From positions 1 through 6,405 of the forward strand of contig DRLZ01000428.1 of NCBI GenBank assembly GCA_011322755.1: DNA of 6,405 bases, given 5' to 3'. Source of the DNA: Crenotrichaceae bacterium (GTDB taxonomy: Bacteria; Pseudomonadota; Gammaproteobacteria; Methylococcales; DRLZ01). Made by a program: the position numbers and the translations under genes. Below the pieces are notes generated by a model, which did not search any database, was not told where the DNA came from, and worked only from the letters and a program-made list of their open reading frames with translations. Positions 1 through 6,301 of the stretch are shown here, piece by piece (within the stretch, counting starts at the first letter, position 1; each line of letters opens with the position of its first letter).

Positions 1-2703
1 CTAATTTCTGATAGAAAGTTGATGCAGCTATCCGTTAGCGATAATAAATTATTTGCAGTCGATGACGCTCATCAGCTGTATGTCTATTTATTAACCGATC
101 CACGTGAGCCTGAACTCGTAGGTGAGTATCAAGCCAAAGCCGCAGTAAAATCTGTTTTTTCAACAGACTCCTTTTGCTATCTGTTGTTAGAGTCAGGCGA
201 AATCATTGTTTTAAATACGACGGACCCTTCAAATATCGTGACAGATTTTTATCTGGATTTAGAGGAAAAATTTAACCGACTGTTTGTGAGTCATAACACT
301 CTTTACGCAGTGAGCAATCAGAATGTTATTTCCTTTGCTATTAATCGTGTTGGGCAATTGAAATATCGCACTGCTTATCAAGCGTCATCGTCTGTGTCGG
401 ATATTGTTGTCTATCAGAACAGAGCTTATCTGGCACTGCAAAATGGTGAATTATTGTTGCTGGATGTGACGAATCCAGAGCAGTGGGTCTGGTTGGGCAG
501 TCATGGTAATTTAGTAGATATTCAGCGGCTGAGTTATAACAATAAAAAGTTATTGGCAGTCACAAATCAGGGAACTCAATATTTGATTGATGTAAAAAAT
601 CCGGCACGACCCACGGTAGAAAATATCTATTCTGGTTCCAGTCAAAAATGGCTTCGGGCTGCTCTGTTGGATGATGAATTAAGCGTGATTCTGGGTTCAG
701 GTTTGTTACAGTTTGTCGACTTCTCTTCTACGCCGCCACAAATTTCAAATGAAAATATGGATTTTGGCCAAGGGGTGAATTTTGGTGGGCAGCGCCGTGC
801 GGTGATTCGTGACAATATGATGTATGTGGCGGACTGGTTTTCAGGGATTCACCTATACGATATCAGTCAGCCTGATCATCCCCAGTTATTATCCAGCTTC
901 CATACGCCTGGCTCTCCCAAAGGTATCGTTGTAAAAGGTGATTACGCTTATGTGGCGGATGATGACTATGGTTTGCAAATTATTGATATATCTAACCCGC
1001 GTAACCCTATGCATGTTTCAGAGCTGATTACGAGTGGCCTGGCTTATACGCCCGTATTGGCCGGTGATCGCCTTTTTCTTGCCAGCCATCGTGGTGGATT
1101 TCATATTATAGATATTAGTGATGTAAAAGCCCCAAAAGTGATTGCCGAATATGATACTCCCGGCAAGGCATGGTCACTTGCTGTGAAAGATGAGATCGTT
1201 TATGTATCGGATACAACATCAGGTTTGTTGATATTTGATGCATCGAATATTGATGAAATCAAACAGATCGCATCTTTTAGTCCAGGTAAAAATGCGGAAG
1301 ATATTCTGATTCGGTGTGATATTGCATACGTTGCTTTTTTTGATGATGGATTGTATCTGTTAGATATTAGTAATCCGGCACAACCTGAAGTTTTATCTCA
1401 TCTGGTGACCCCGGGTAATGCGCGGGGGTTGGCGTTAGAAGGTGATAATCTCTATCTGGCGGATTGGCGTGCGGGTGTGCATATTATTGATGTATCCGAT
1501 GTTAAACAACCCAGAATCACGGGCAGCTATGATACAAGGGGCGCATCATGGGGTGTAAAAGTTAAAAACAATTATGCTTATGTGCTGGATTGGTGGGGTG
1601 GTCTGGTAGTGCTTGATGTGAGTCATCGTGAAGTGCCCACGTTGGTCGAGGAATATAATCAACGCGGTATCATTCAACAAACAGTAACACTTGATCAATA
1701 TTTGATTGCTGTCAGTGGTGAAGGGAGTTTGCAGGTTTTTGATATCAAAAACCCACTCCACCCAACATGGATGACAACGCTTGACTCTATCAATCAGGCA
1801 TCGGCACTGACGTTGATAGAGAGAGTCGCTTACGTTGCGAATGACAGTACGGAAATAACGGCCGTTGATTTGAGTGATCCGTTTGATATCCAATTATTAG
1901 ATACCATTAAACTATCCAATAAAATTGACTCTATCAAAAATAGCCAAGGTAAAATTTATACGGCCAATTATGATTTTGGATTGACCGTCCTGGATCCAAA
2001 AAGAGCAGAGTACCAGACTCAATATAGAACCGGGCTTAACGATTTTTGTCTGGATGACTCCTCTATTTATATTGCTGTACCTTTAAAAGGAGTTCTGAAA
2101 CTTGATCAACAAACCCTGGAAGTGGCTGGGCATTATATGGCTAACCACGATATATCCAGAGTGGAGTCAAATGGTTCGAGTTTGTTTGCTTCGGATATGG
2201 CTGGAAAAATTTCTATGTTTGACCTGGAAAGTGAGGCATTGATTGCAGAGTATGATATTGCTCGGCCTGTGGTGGATATGTTGCTACAAAAAAACAGGTT
2301 GTATGTGACGCTTGCGACACAAGAGTTACTGGTTTTTAGTTACAGCAACAAAGAAGAGTCACTGACTCTGGATACAAAATATACTTTAAATAATCCTGTT
2401 TCTGATATCACAGGGCATCAAGGTGTGCTCTATTTTTCGGGTGGAAAAAAGATTACAGCAATGAAACCACTGCCTGAACTTGATGTTTCTTTGGAAAATG
2501 GCCATATATTCAAAGCCACTATTCCAGATAACATGCCGGAAGGAGCTTATAATGTTGTGTTGATTGATGCAAAGGGGCAGCAACAGCATTTTCATAATGT
2601 ATTTGATATTAAAGTTCCTCTTTTTTCAAAACCAAAAATTTCAGCAGAAAAATATAAAGATCTTTTACAACAGCAGCTTCAAAAGAACAGGAATTTACAA
2701 TAA
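1..2703 (+). CDS. Large LVIVD-repeat beta-propeller protein, 5' end outside window
   Basis: The frame is open from base 1, so 900 codons are visible. The first in-frame ATG (22) lies inside a repeat (MQLSVSDNKLFAVDD resembles later blade starts), so the true start is upstream. About 20 repeats of roughly 42 residues follow the pattern 'x-L/A-Y-V-A-D...G-hhhh-D-I-S-N/D-P...P' typical of LVIVD repeats. Clear examples lie near 811 (YVADWFSGIHLYDIS), 940 (YVADDDYGLQIIDIS) and 1444 (LYLADWRAGVHIIDVS). Seven consecutive blades (about 811-1690) are the best conserved; those before and after are degenerate. From about 2461 the repeats give way to a short beta-rich segment (ATIPDNMPEGAYNVVLIDAKG) and a Lys/Gln-rich tail. 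LVIVD families are thought to form propellers, often outside the cytoplasm. No catalytic motif is visible, and a signal peptide cannot be assessed. A scaffold or binding role is inference only. The stop overlaps the aroE start by one base, suggesting one operon. Confidence 0.85.
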   Translation, partial: LISDRKLMQLSVSDNKLFAVDDAHQLYVYLLTDPREPELVGEYQAKAAVKSVFSTDSFCYLLLESGEIIVLNTTDPSNIVTDFYLDLEEKFNRLFVSHNTLYAVSNQNVISFAINRVGQLKYRTAYQASSSVSDIVVYQNRAYLALQNGELLLLDVTNPEQWVWLGSHGNLVDIQRLSYNNKKLLAVTNQGTQYLIDVKNPARPTVENIYSGSSQKWLRAALLDDELSVILGSGLLQFVDFSSTPPQISNENMDFGQGVNFGGQRRAVIRDNMMYVADWFSGIHLYDISQPDHPQLLSSFHTPGSPKGIVVKGDYAYVADDDYGLQIIDISNPRNPMHVSELITSGLAYTPVLAGDRLFLASHRGGFHIIDISDVKAPKVIAEYDTPGKAWSLAVKDEIVYVSDTTSGLLIFDASNIDEIKQIASFSPGKNAEDILIRCDIAYVAFFDDGLYLLDISNPAQPEVLSHLVTPGNARGLALEGDNLYLADWRAGVHIIDVSDVKQPRITGSYDTRGASWGVKVKNNYAYVLDWWGGLVVLDVSHREVPTLVEEYNQRGIIQQTVTLDQYLIAVSGEGSLQVFDIKNPLHPTWMTTLDSINQASALTLIERVAYVANDSTEITAVDLSDPFDIQLLDTIKLSNKIDSIKNSQGKIYTANYDFGLTVLDPKRAEYQTQYRTGLNDFCLDDSSIYIAVPLKGVLKLDQQTLEVAGHYMANHDISRVESNGSSLFASDMAGKISMFDLESEALIAEYDIARPVVDMLLQKNRLYVTLATQELLVFSYSNKEESLTLDTKYTLNNPVSDITGHQGVLYFSGGKKITAMKPLPELDVSLENGHIFKATIPDNMPEGAYNVVLIDAKGQQQHFHNVFDIKVPLFSKPKISAEKYKDLLQQQLQKNRNLQ

Positions 2704-3524
2704 TGCAACCCGATCTATACGCGGTGATAGGCAATCCGATTGCTCATAGTATGTCACCACAAATTCATACTGCTTTTGCATTAGAGACTGAGCAAAATCT
2801 TGTTTATGAAAAATTGCTTGCTGATGTTGATCAGTTTTCAGAGGTGGTTGAAGCGTTTCGCAAGAGAGGTGGAAAAGGGCTGAATGTCACGGTTCCCTTT
2901 AAACAATATGCATGGGCGTGGTCTGATCATCGCAGTGAACGTGCGGAAAGAGCCGGGGCTGTCAATACAATTTTATTTAATGATGATGGTAGCAGTCTGT
3001 CTGATAATACTGATGGTGTCGGGTTAGTGCGGGACATACTGCACAACCATGCAGGAACAATCTATCAAAAACGAGTGTTGATTCTAGGTGCGGGAGGAGC
3101 GGTGCGGGGTGTATTGGCTCCTGTTTTGGCAGAAAATCCAGCACAATTAGTGATCGCTAATCGTACAAAAAAACGAGCCACTGAATTAGCAGATACATTT
3201 GGTGATTTAGGTGAAATTGTCGGCTGTGATTTCTCTGATCTTGAAGGAGAATCGTTTGATCTTGTGATTAACGGGACGGCGGCAAGTCTTCAGGGGGAAG
3301 TGCCACCACTACCAGGCGGGGTGGTGACACAGAAGAGCTTTTGTTATGACATGATGTATGGCAAAAAAGAGGATACGGCTTTTGTAGTATGGGCGCGTGA
3401 GCAGGGGGCCCAATGTGCGGTTGATGGTTTAGGAATGCTGGTAGAGCAAGCCGCCGAGTCATTCTATTTGTGGCGGGACGTGAGGCCGGAAACGCAGCCG
3501 GTGCTGGCTGCGTTACGTGGATGA
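2703..3524 (+). CDS. aroE: Shikimate dehydrogenase (NADP+)
   Basis: AroE reduces 3-dehydroshikimate to shikimate with NADPH in the cytoplasm, the fourth step of the shikimate pathway to chorismate. The 273-residue length is normal. The N-terminal substrate domain has YAVIGNPIAHSMSPQIH (residues 6-22), whose Ser16 and Ser18 match the shikimate-binding serines. GLNVTVPFK carries the catalytic Lys67, followed by Asn88 (GAVNT) and the catalytic Asp104 in DNTDG. The nucleotide domain has the glycine loop GAGGAVRG (129-136) and NRTKKR (153-158), the usual NADP-selecting motif of AroE. Gln249 in MLVEQAAESF matches the conserved substrate-contacting glutamine. All expected residues are present, so it should be active. 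The ATG overlaps the upstream stop (TAATG), with AGGA at 2689-2692 as ribosome site, ten bases away, so translational coupling is likely. The last 12 bases overlap the convergent toxin gene. The partner upstream is a propeller protein, an unusual neighbour for aroE. Confidence 0.97.
   Translation: MQPDLYAVIGNPIAHSMSPQIHTAFALETEQNLVYEKLLADVDQFSEVVEAFRKRGGKGLNVTVPFKQYAWAWSDHRSERAERAGAVNTILFNDDGSSLSDNTDGVGLVRDILHNHAGTIYQKRVLILGAGGAVRGVLAPVLAENPAQLVIANRTKKRATELADTFGDLGEIVGCDFSDLEGESFDLVINGTAASLQGEVPPLPGGVVTQKSFCYDMMYGKKEDTAFVVWAREQGAQCAVDGLGMLVEQAAESFYLWRDVRPETQPVLAALRG
3491..3514. repeat. Perfect inverted repeat (hairpin) at the aroE/toxin convergent junction
   Basis: The arms AACGCAGCC (3491-3499) and GGCTGCGTT (3506-3514) are exact reverse complements around a six-base loop. 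The hairpin lies inside the last codons of aroE and touches the toxin stop codon, which begins on the complementary strand at 3515. It would form in transcripts from either side. Neither side has a T-run, so a classical intrinsic terminator is doubtful. A role as a shared 3'-end stabiliser or a weak bidirectional terminator is inference. Confidence 0.55.
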
Positions 3525-3926
3525 GATGAACGGATTGATGATGCGCAATTGATCGTTGAATAGCTGTCCGTTTTGCATATCTTCAGAGTACAAAGTTTTG
3601 CACCCTGCAAGAAGGGCTGCGGCTATGATCATTGAGTCGTACACGCCCAGCCCATAGCGCTCAGCGATAAATCTACCTTTGTTGTGGGTTTCGATGGTCA
3701 ATGGTTCAATTAGACATACTGAACGAATCACTTCTAATACTTCGTTGATTTCTATCCATGACATGGTAAGTTTTCTGCGCGCTACATTGGTCATCTCGTT
3801 TAACACCTGTACACTGATCAAACCACCCATTTGCACAATTTCCTCGGCCCGATTGGCTTTATTCATATCAGCGGATAGAAGGTAGAGCAGAACATTGGTA
3901 TCGATAAATGCTTTAGGTGCGGGCAT
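3513..3926 (-). CDS. vapC: PIN-domain ribonuclease toxin, VapC type
   Basis: This is a 137-residue PIN-domain protein, the usual size for VapC toxins, which are Mg2+-dependent RNases that act on RNAs such as tRNA or rRNA. The target cannot be told from sequence. The domain starts with FIDTNVLLY (Asp9). The other likely metal-binding acids are Glu44 (VLNEMTNVARR), Asp97 (YDSMIIAAAL) and Asp116 (LYSEDMQNGQ), so the active site looks complete. The frame stays open to an ATG at 4004, but that would add 26 residues encoded inside the antitoxin gene. The ATG at 3926 is preferred because it puts the protein start just before the PIN fold and has a GAG nine bases upstream; the ATG at 3932 is the alternative. 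The gene overlaps the antitoxin gene by 14 bases, typical of coupled toxin-antitoxin pairs, and overlaps the aroE end by 12 bp on the opposite strand. Confidence 0.9.
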   Translation of the reverse strand: MPAPKAFIDTNVLLYLLSADMNKANRAEEIVQMGGLISVQVLNEMTNVARRKLTMSWIEINEVLEVIRSVCLIEPLTIETHNKGRFIAERYGLGVYDSMIIAAALLAGCKTLYSEDMQNGQLFNDQLRIINPFISST

Positions 3927-4146
3927 TTGCATCGTCTCGATCAAATTTGAAATCGGCAGGTAGCTTCCCTCTGAATTGACGTAACCTTGCAAGAAAATCC
4001 GCATTGTCAGGTTTTTTTCTTATATGGAAAACACGTTTATCAGGAATCAGCACTTCAATATCATCACCTTCGTGCAGCTCCAATGCTTCGACGACTGATA
4101 CGGGAAGCCGAATAGCCAAGCTGTTTCCCCATTTAGATACTTGCAT
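3913..4146 (-). CDS. vapB: AbrB/MazE-fold antitoxin, VapB type
   Basis: This is a 77-residue protein with the SpoVT/AbrB (MazE-like) swapped-hairpin DNA-binding domain at its N-terminus. MQVSKWGNSLAIRLP (residues 1-15) is the hallmark start of this family, followed by ALELHEGDDIEVLIPDKR. The C-terminal third (FLARLRQFRGKLPADF, then an acidic stretch) is the usual toxin-neutralising tail. By family knowledge it blocks the PIN toxin encoded just downstream and represses its own promoter, more strongly when bound to toxin. The ATG has AGGA seven bases upstream. The stop lies inside the toxin gene, so the toxin is probably translated by coupling. A promoter and a palindromic operator candidate lie directly upstream, so the pair is a self-contained transcription unit. 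Confidence 0.92.
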   Translation of the reverse strand: MQVSKWGNSLAIRLPVSVVEALELHEGDDIEVLIPDKRVFHIRKKPDNADFLARLRQFRGKLPADFKFDRDDANART

Positions 4147-4166
4147 GATTAAATCCTATAATTTAA

Positions 4167-4193
4167 AGATACACATTAATTTAATGTATATCT
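4167..4193. promoter_or_regulatory. Palindromic operator candidate of the vapBC pair
   Basis: Two 13-base arms, AGATACACATTAA (4167-4179) and TTAATGTATATCT (4181-4193), are reverse complements except at one position and flank a single central T at 4180. The palindrome covers the proposed -10 box and start site of the vapBC promoter, where a bound antitoxin would block transcription. AbrB/MazE-type antitoxins commonly bind such palindromes. The repeat is seen in the sequence; the binding is inferred. Confidence 0.7.
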
Positions 4194-4212
4194 TGTTGCT
4201 TGGGTTTGTCAA
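4185..4212 (-). promoter_or_regulatory. Sigma70-type promoter of vapBC
   Basis: On the minus strand a perfect TTGACA -35 box (4212-4207) is followed after 16 bases by TATACA (4190-4185), a fair -10 box. Transcription would start near 4178, about 30 bases before the antitoxin ATG. It begins 30 bases past the lipoprotein stop, so vapBC need not depend on readthrough from that gene. The -10 lies within the palindrome at 4167-4193. Confidence 0.65.
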
Positions 4213-4241
4213 ACTGGGGAAAAGAGTCTGTTGTGTAGATT

Positions 4242-5345
4242 TTAGTTCTGCCAATTGCCATTGTTACCGCCGCCGCTATTGTCACTCTGTTTGAGATTGG
4301 CAAGGATGTCACTTTTAGCTGAATTGTTATAAACCCGGAATGATTCAGTGTGTCCCGCGAGTTCGTATTTTCCTCGTCGTACTTTACCGTCATGTTCGAA
4401 TAAAACAATATGACGTGAATCTTCATTAAAACCAAAATCGGTGGCAAGTGGTTCGGGAACTTCAATCAAATAGAGTGTTTTTCCAAATGCTTCCTTCTCT
4501 TGCCAGGTGTTGTTGCTGCTCTTGGTGGCCGTCGAGGGGTTGGCGATACCGCTGTTTGACTCCATAATGTAAAAATTAGCACTGCCATCAGTGACCAGTT
4601 CAACAGATAACATGGGCTTATTGTCCTGGTTCCATGTTAAAAAAGCCCCTTTGAACTCATCTGGATTACTTGCATTGATCGCTATCCCGGTTGAGATATC
4701 GGCTAAACTTTCGGCAGGTTGTTGCAAAGACCATACTTCGTTGCAGCCAAACTCTTCTTCGCAGTTCAAATCCCACATCGTGTAACGATCTGTATTGGTT
4801 TGAAGTGAAACTTGATAGGCGTTGCTACCCATATTGAACAGTGTGTTTTCAATGATTTCATTAGCCCAGCCAGTATCTTTGTTGCTGGATTTGAGGTGTT
4901 CGTGAATCTTTTTATTGGTTAGATCTTCCGGCAGACCAAAGGCCAGGAGTGTGTAAGTAATGAGGGGCTCTGCTGGGTCGGTCAGAGCTATAGATGCGCC
5001 GCCATTAATTTTACTGACGATGAGCTGATTGTTGCTTTGTAACCAGCCGCTGCTTGTGAGTACGAAATTTTTCGTACTTTGTGGTTCAGGTTGAAAGTCG
5101 CCAGTTGTACTTCTTGAGTATTTGTTGTGGGTTGTTTTTGTGCCGTCAAAAATCAGATCATCATATTTTAAAGTCGTTTGAGTCCATTCACCTGATCCAT
5201 AGGTTTCACTTGAAAGCCAGGTGATTCCTTTATCCTGAAGTGCTATAGATAAGTTAACATCATCGCTACTGCTTTGCTCATCGCAGCTGCTGAGTAATGC
5301 CATACAAATTATTGTGAAAGATATGTAGATGATGGTTTTTTTCAT
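4242..5345 (-). CDS. Predicted lipoprotein of unknown function
   Basis: This is a 367-residue protein with a type II signal peptide: MKK, a hydrophobic stretch (residues 4-17) and the lipobox LSSC with Cys21 as the lipidated residue. The mature protein starts CDEQSSSDD, a flexible Ser/Asp linker. Asp at position +2 is the inner-membrane retention signal of the Lol system in enterobacteria; whether that rule holds here is unknown. The rest looks soluble and beta-rich, with many Ser, Asn, Thr and Trp. Two cysteines close together (Cys195 and Cys201, in WDLNCEEEFGCNEVW) could form a disulfide in the periplasm. The C-terminus is a Gly/Asn-rich tail (SGGGNNGNWQN). I recognise no family or catalytic motif, so no function is assigned. 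The ATG has AAGG seven bases upstream. It is divergent from the tetR gene, so control by that regulator is possible. No clear terminator follows the stop. Confidence 0.85.
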   Translation of the reverse strand: MKKTIIYISFTIICMALLSSCDEQSSSDDVNLSIALQDKGITWLSSETYGSGEWTQTTLKYDDLIFDGTKTTHNKYSRSTTGDFQPEPQSTKNFVLTSSGWLQSNNQLIVSKINGGASIALTDPAEPLITYTLLAFGLPEDLTNKKIHEHLKSSNKDTGWANEIIENTLFNMGSNAYQVSLQTNTDRYTMWDLNCEEEFGCNEVWSLQQPAESLADISTGIAINASNPDEFKGAFLTWNQDNKPMLSVELVTDGSANFYIMESNSGIANPSTATKSSNNTWQEKEAFGKTLYLIEVPEPLATDFGFNEDSRHIVLFEHDGKVRRGKYELAGHTESFRVYNNSAKSDILANLKQSDNSGGGNNGNWQN

Positions 5346-5415
5346 ACTGCGACCTTTTTTGATACTCCAAAGTTTCTGTCAATGTGTAAGAGAAAATATT
5401 GGAGGTGATGTTGAT

Positions 5416-5502
5416 GTGATAACGAAACAGATTATGCAAAAGAGTAACATAATGGAAGAGATGGATTGGCATGGCCGCCATTTAAATCGTTTTAATGAGT
5501 AA
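5416..5502 (+). CDS. Possible 28-residue small ORF with very strong Shine-Dalgarno
   Basis: GGAGGTGAT at 5401-5409 matches the full anti-Shine-Dalgarno tail of 16S rRNA over nine bases. A GTG at 5416 opens a 28-codon frame ending with TAA at 5500-5502. The peptide would be hydrophilic, with several Met residues (for example QKSNIMEEMDWHGRH), and has no signal or membrane segment. An ATG directly before it (5414) is followed at once by TGA. The frame lies in the divergent gap 67 bases before tetR and could be a leader peptide. It is short, has no recognised relatives and no convincing promoter, so it may equally be chance. Confidence 0.22.
   Translation: MITKQIMQKSNIMEEMDWHGRHLNRFNE
5431..5453. 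promoter_or_regulatory. Inverted repeat in the divergent promoter region (operator candidate)
   Basis: ATTATG (5431-5436) and CATAAT (5448-5453) are exact reverse complements separated by 11 bases. The half-sites resemble those of the repeat at 5491-5517, which suggests one protein could bind both. The nearby TetR protein is the obvious candidate, by inference only. Six-base arms in AT-rich DNA can occur by chance. Confidence 0.3.
5471..5481. promoter_or_regulatory. Short perfect palindrome ATGGC-C-GCCAT in the divergent gap
   Basis: Five-base arms flank a single central C, giving an uninterrupted 11-base palindrome. It is GC-rich compared with the surrounding DNA and lies between the two AT-rich inverted repeats. 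It could be a binding site, but it is short enough to be chance. Confidence 0.2.
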
Positions 5503-5517
5503 TCGCTATACATTAAA
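5491..5517. promoter_or_regulatory. Inverted repeat upstream of tetR, operator candidate
   Basis: TTTAATG (5491-5497) and CATTAAA (5511-5517) are exact reverse complements, and an inner TA pair keeps the symmetry, so 9 of 13 positions match around the centre at 5504. It ends 52 bases before the tetR start codon, where the promoter should lie. TetR-family proteins usually bind palindromes of this size and repress their own genes. No convincing -35/-10 pair was found beside it. Confidence 0.4.
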
Positions 5518-5569
5518 GGCTCTTTTGTGTTAAATTATTTGTAGTAGTGATTTTTAAAGGGGCTGTGAA

Positions 5570-6301
5570 GTGAAAGTCAGTGAGCAAAATAAAGCGATAA
5601 CTCGCATTAAAATTCTTGAAGCCGCTGTTGATGTTATTAGTGACAAGGGTTTTAAGTCAGCCTCTATGCGAGAAATTTCCCGACGTGCGGAAGTCGGGGA
5701 TGCGACAATCTATAACTACTTTCCTTCTAAAGAGAAATTACTCTACGGCTATTGTGAGCATGTGCAAGATCAAGTCATGCAATCACTGAAGGAGATCAAA
5801 GGCTTTCACGAATATTCTCTGCATGAACAGTTACAGCAACTGGTTGATATGGAATTGCAGGTTTGGTTGCCTGCGAGAGAGTTTTTACAGGAAGTATTCA
5901 ATCTGACCTATCACTCTCCTGCTGCGTGTACCACTCACCTGGCACAAACACGACATCTATATACGCAAATGGTGGAAGATCTGCTGGAAGCGGCCATCGA
6001 AGCGGGCGAGATTCCTGAGCAACCTTATCAGGAATTACTGCCAAGACTGTTCTGGGATTACCAGTCTGGAATATTAGCTTACTGGCTTAAAGATGATTCA
6101 GAGGAATTTTCTAATACGACGCAGCTCGTGGATAAAAGCATGGAGATCATTGCCAATATTTTGCACCAGGGCCTGATTGGTAAATCTCTTGATCTGATTT
6201 CATTTTTATTCCGAACTCATGTAATGACGCATTGTGATTCGTTTGCCGGGACTAAAGAGACCGCCCAAATTATTAAACGTCAATTCATGGGAGGCAAGTG
6301 A
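5570..6301 (+). CDS. TetR/AcrR-family transcriptional regulator
   Basis: This is a 243-residue regulator, somewhat longer than the usual 190-220. The N-terminal TetR DNA-binding domain is clear: TRIKILEAAVDVISDKGFKSASMREISRRAEVG is followed by DATIYNYFPSKEKLL, the recognition helix and the conserved YxYFxSKExL signature (helix-turn-helix about residues 32-51). The rest is a helical ligand and dimer domain. Its Trp/Tyr/Phe-rich parts (LPRLFWDYQSGILAYW) suggest a hydrophobic ligand pocket, but the ligand is unknown. The start is GTG with a strong AGGGG seven bases upstream. The stop shares one base with the next ATG (TGATG), so the two genes are probably co-translated and the regulator probably controls its partner gene. 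Inverted repeats upstream may be its operators and could also let it control the divergent lipoprotein gene. The family call is firm; the target genes are inference. Confidence 0.92.
   Translation: MKVSEQNKAITRIKILEAAVDVISDKGFKSASMREISRRAEVGDATIYNYFPSKEKLLYGYCEHVQDQVMQSLKEIKGFHEYSLHEQLQQLVDMELQVWLPAREFLQEVFNLTYHSPAACTTHLAQTRHLYTQMVEDLLEAAIEAGEIPEQPYQELLPRLFWDYQSGILAYWLKDDSEEFSNTTQLVDKSMEIIANILHQGLIGKSLDLISFLFRTHVMTHCDSFAGTKETAQIIKRQFMGGK

Noticed and set aside
19..24. TTG/ATG at 19-24 as the start of the propeller gene
   Set aside because: The frame is open to base 1, the codons before it fit the repeat, no ribosome site is visible, and the start would fall inside a blade.
1546..1893. Minus-strand open frame of 115 codons inside the propeller gene
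   Set aside because: It lies antisense to strongly patterned repeat coding sequence, its product has no recognisable features, and no ribosome site was seen. It is a shadow.
3927..4004. ATG at 4004 as the start of the PIN toxin
   Set aside because: It would add 26 residues that do not belong to the PIN fold and are read out of frame from the antitoxin gene. The start at 3926 fits the family length and the ribosome site better.
4213..4241. Terminator downstream of the lipoprotein gene
   Set aside because: I looked for a stem followed by T-rich sequence on the minus strand and found no convincing hairpin.
5377..5382. Perfect TTGACA on the minus strand as the -35 box of the lipoprotein gene
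   Set aside because: At normal spacing the -10 position is an A-run with G and no TATAAT-like match, and transcription would start at the start codon, leaving no room for the ribosome site.
5278..5481. Minus-strand open frame of 67 codons overlapping the lipoprotein start and the divergent gap
   Set aside because: It runs out of frame across the lipoprotein signal-peptide codons, and its product has no domain or signal that would support it.
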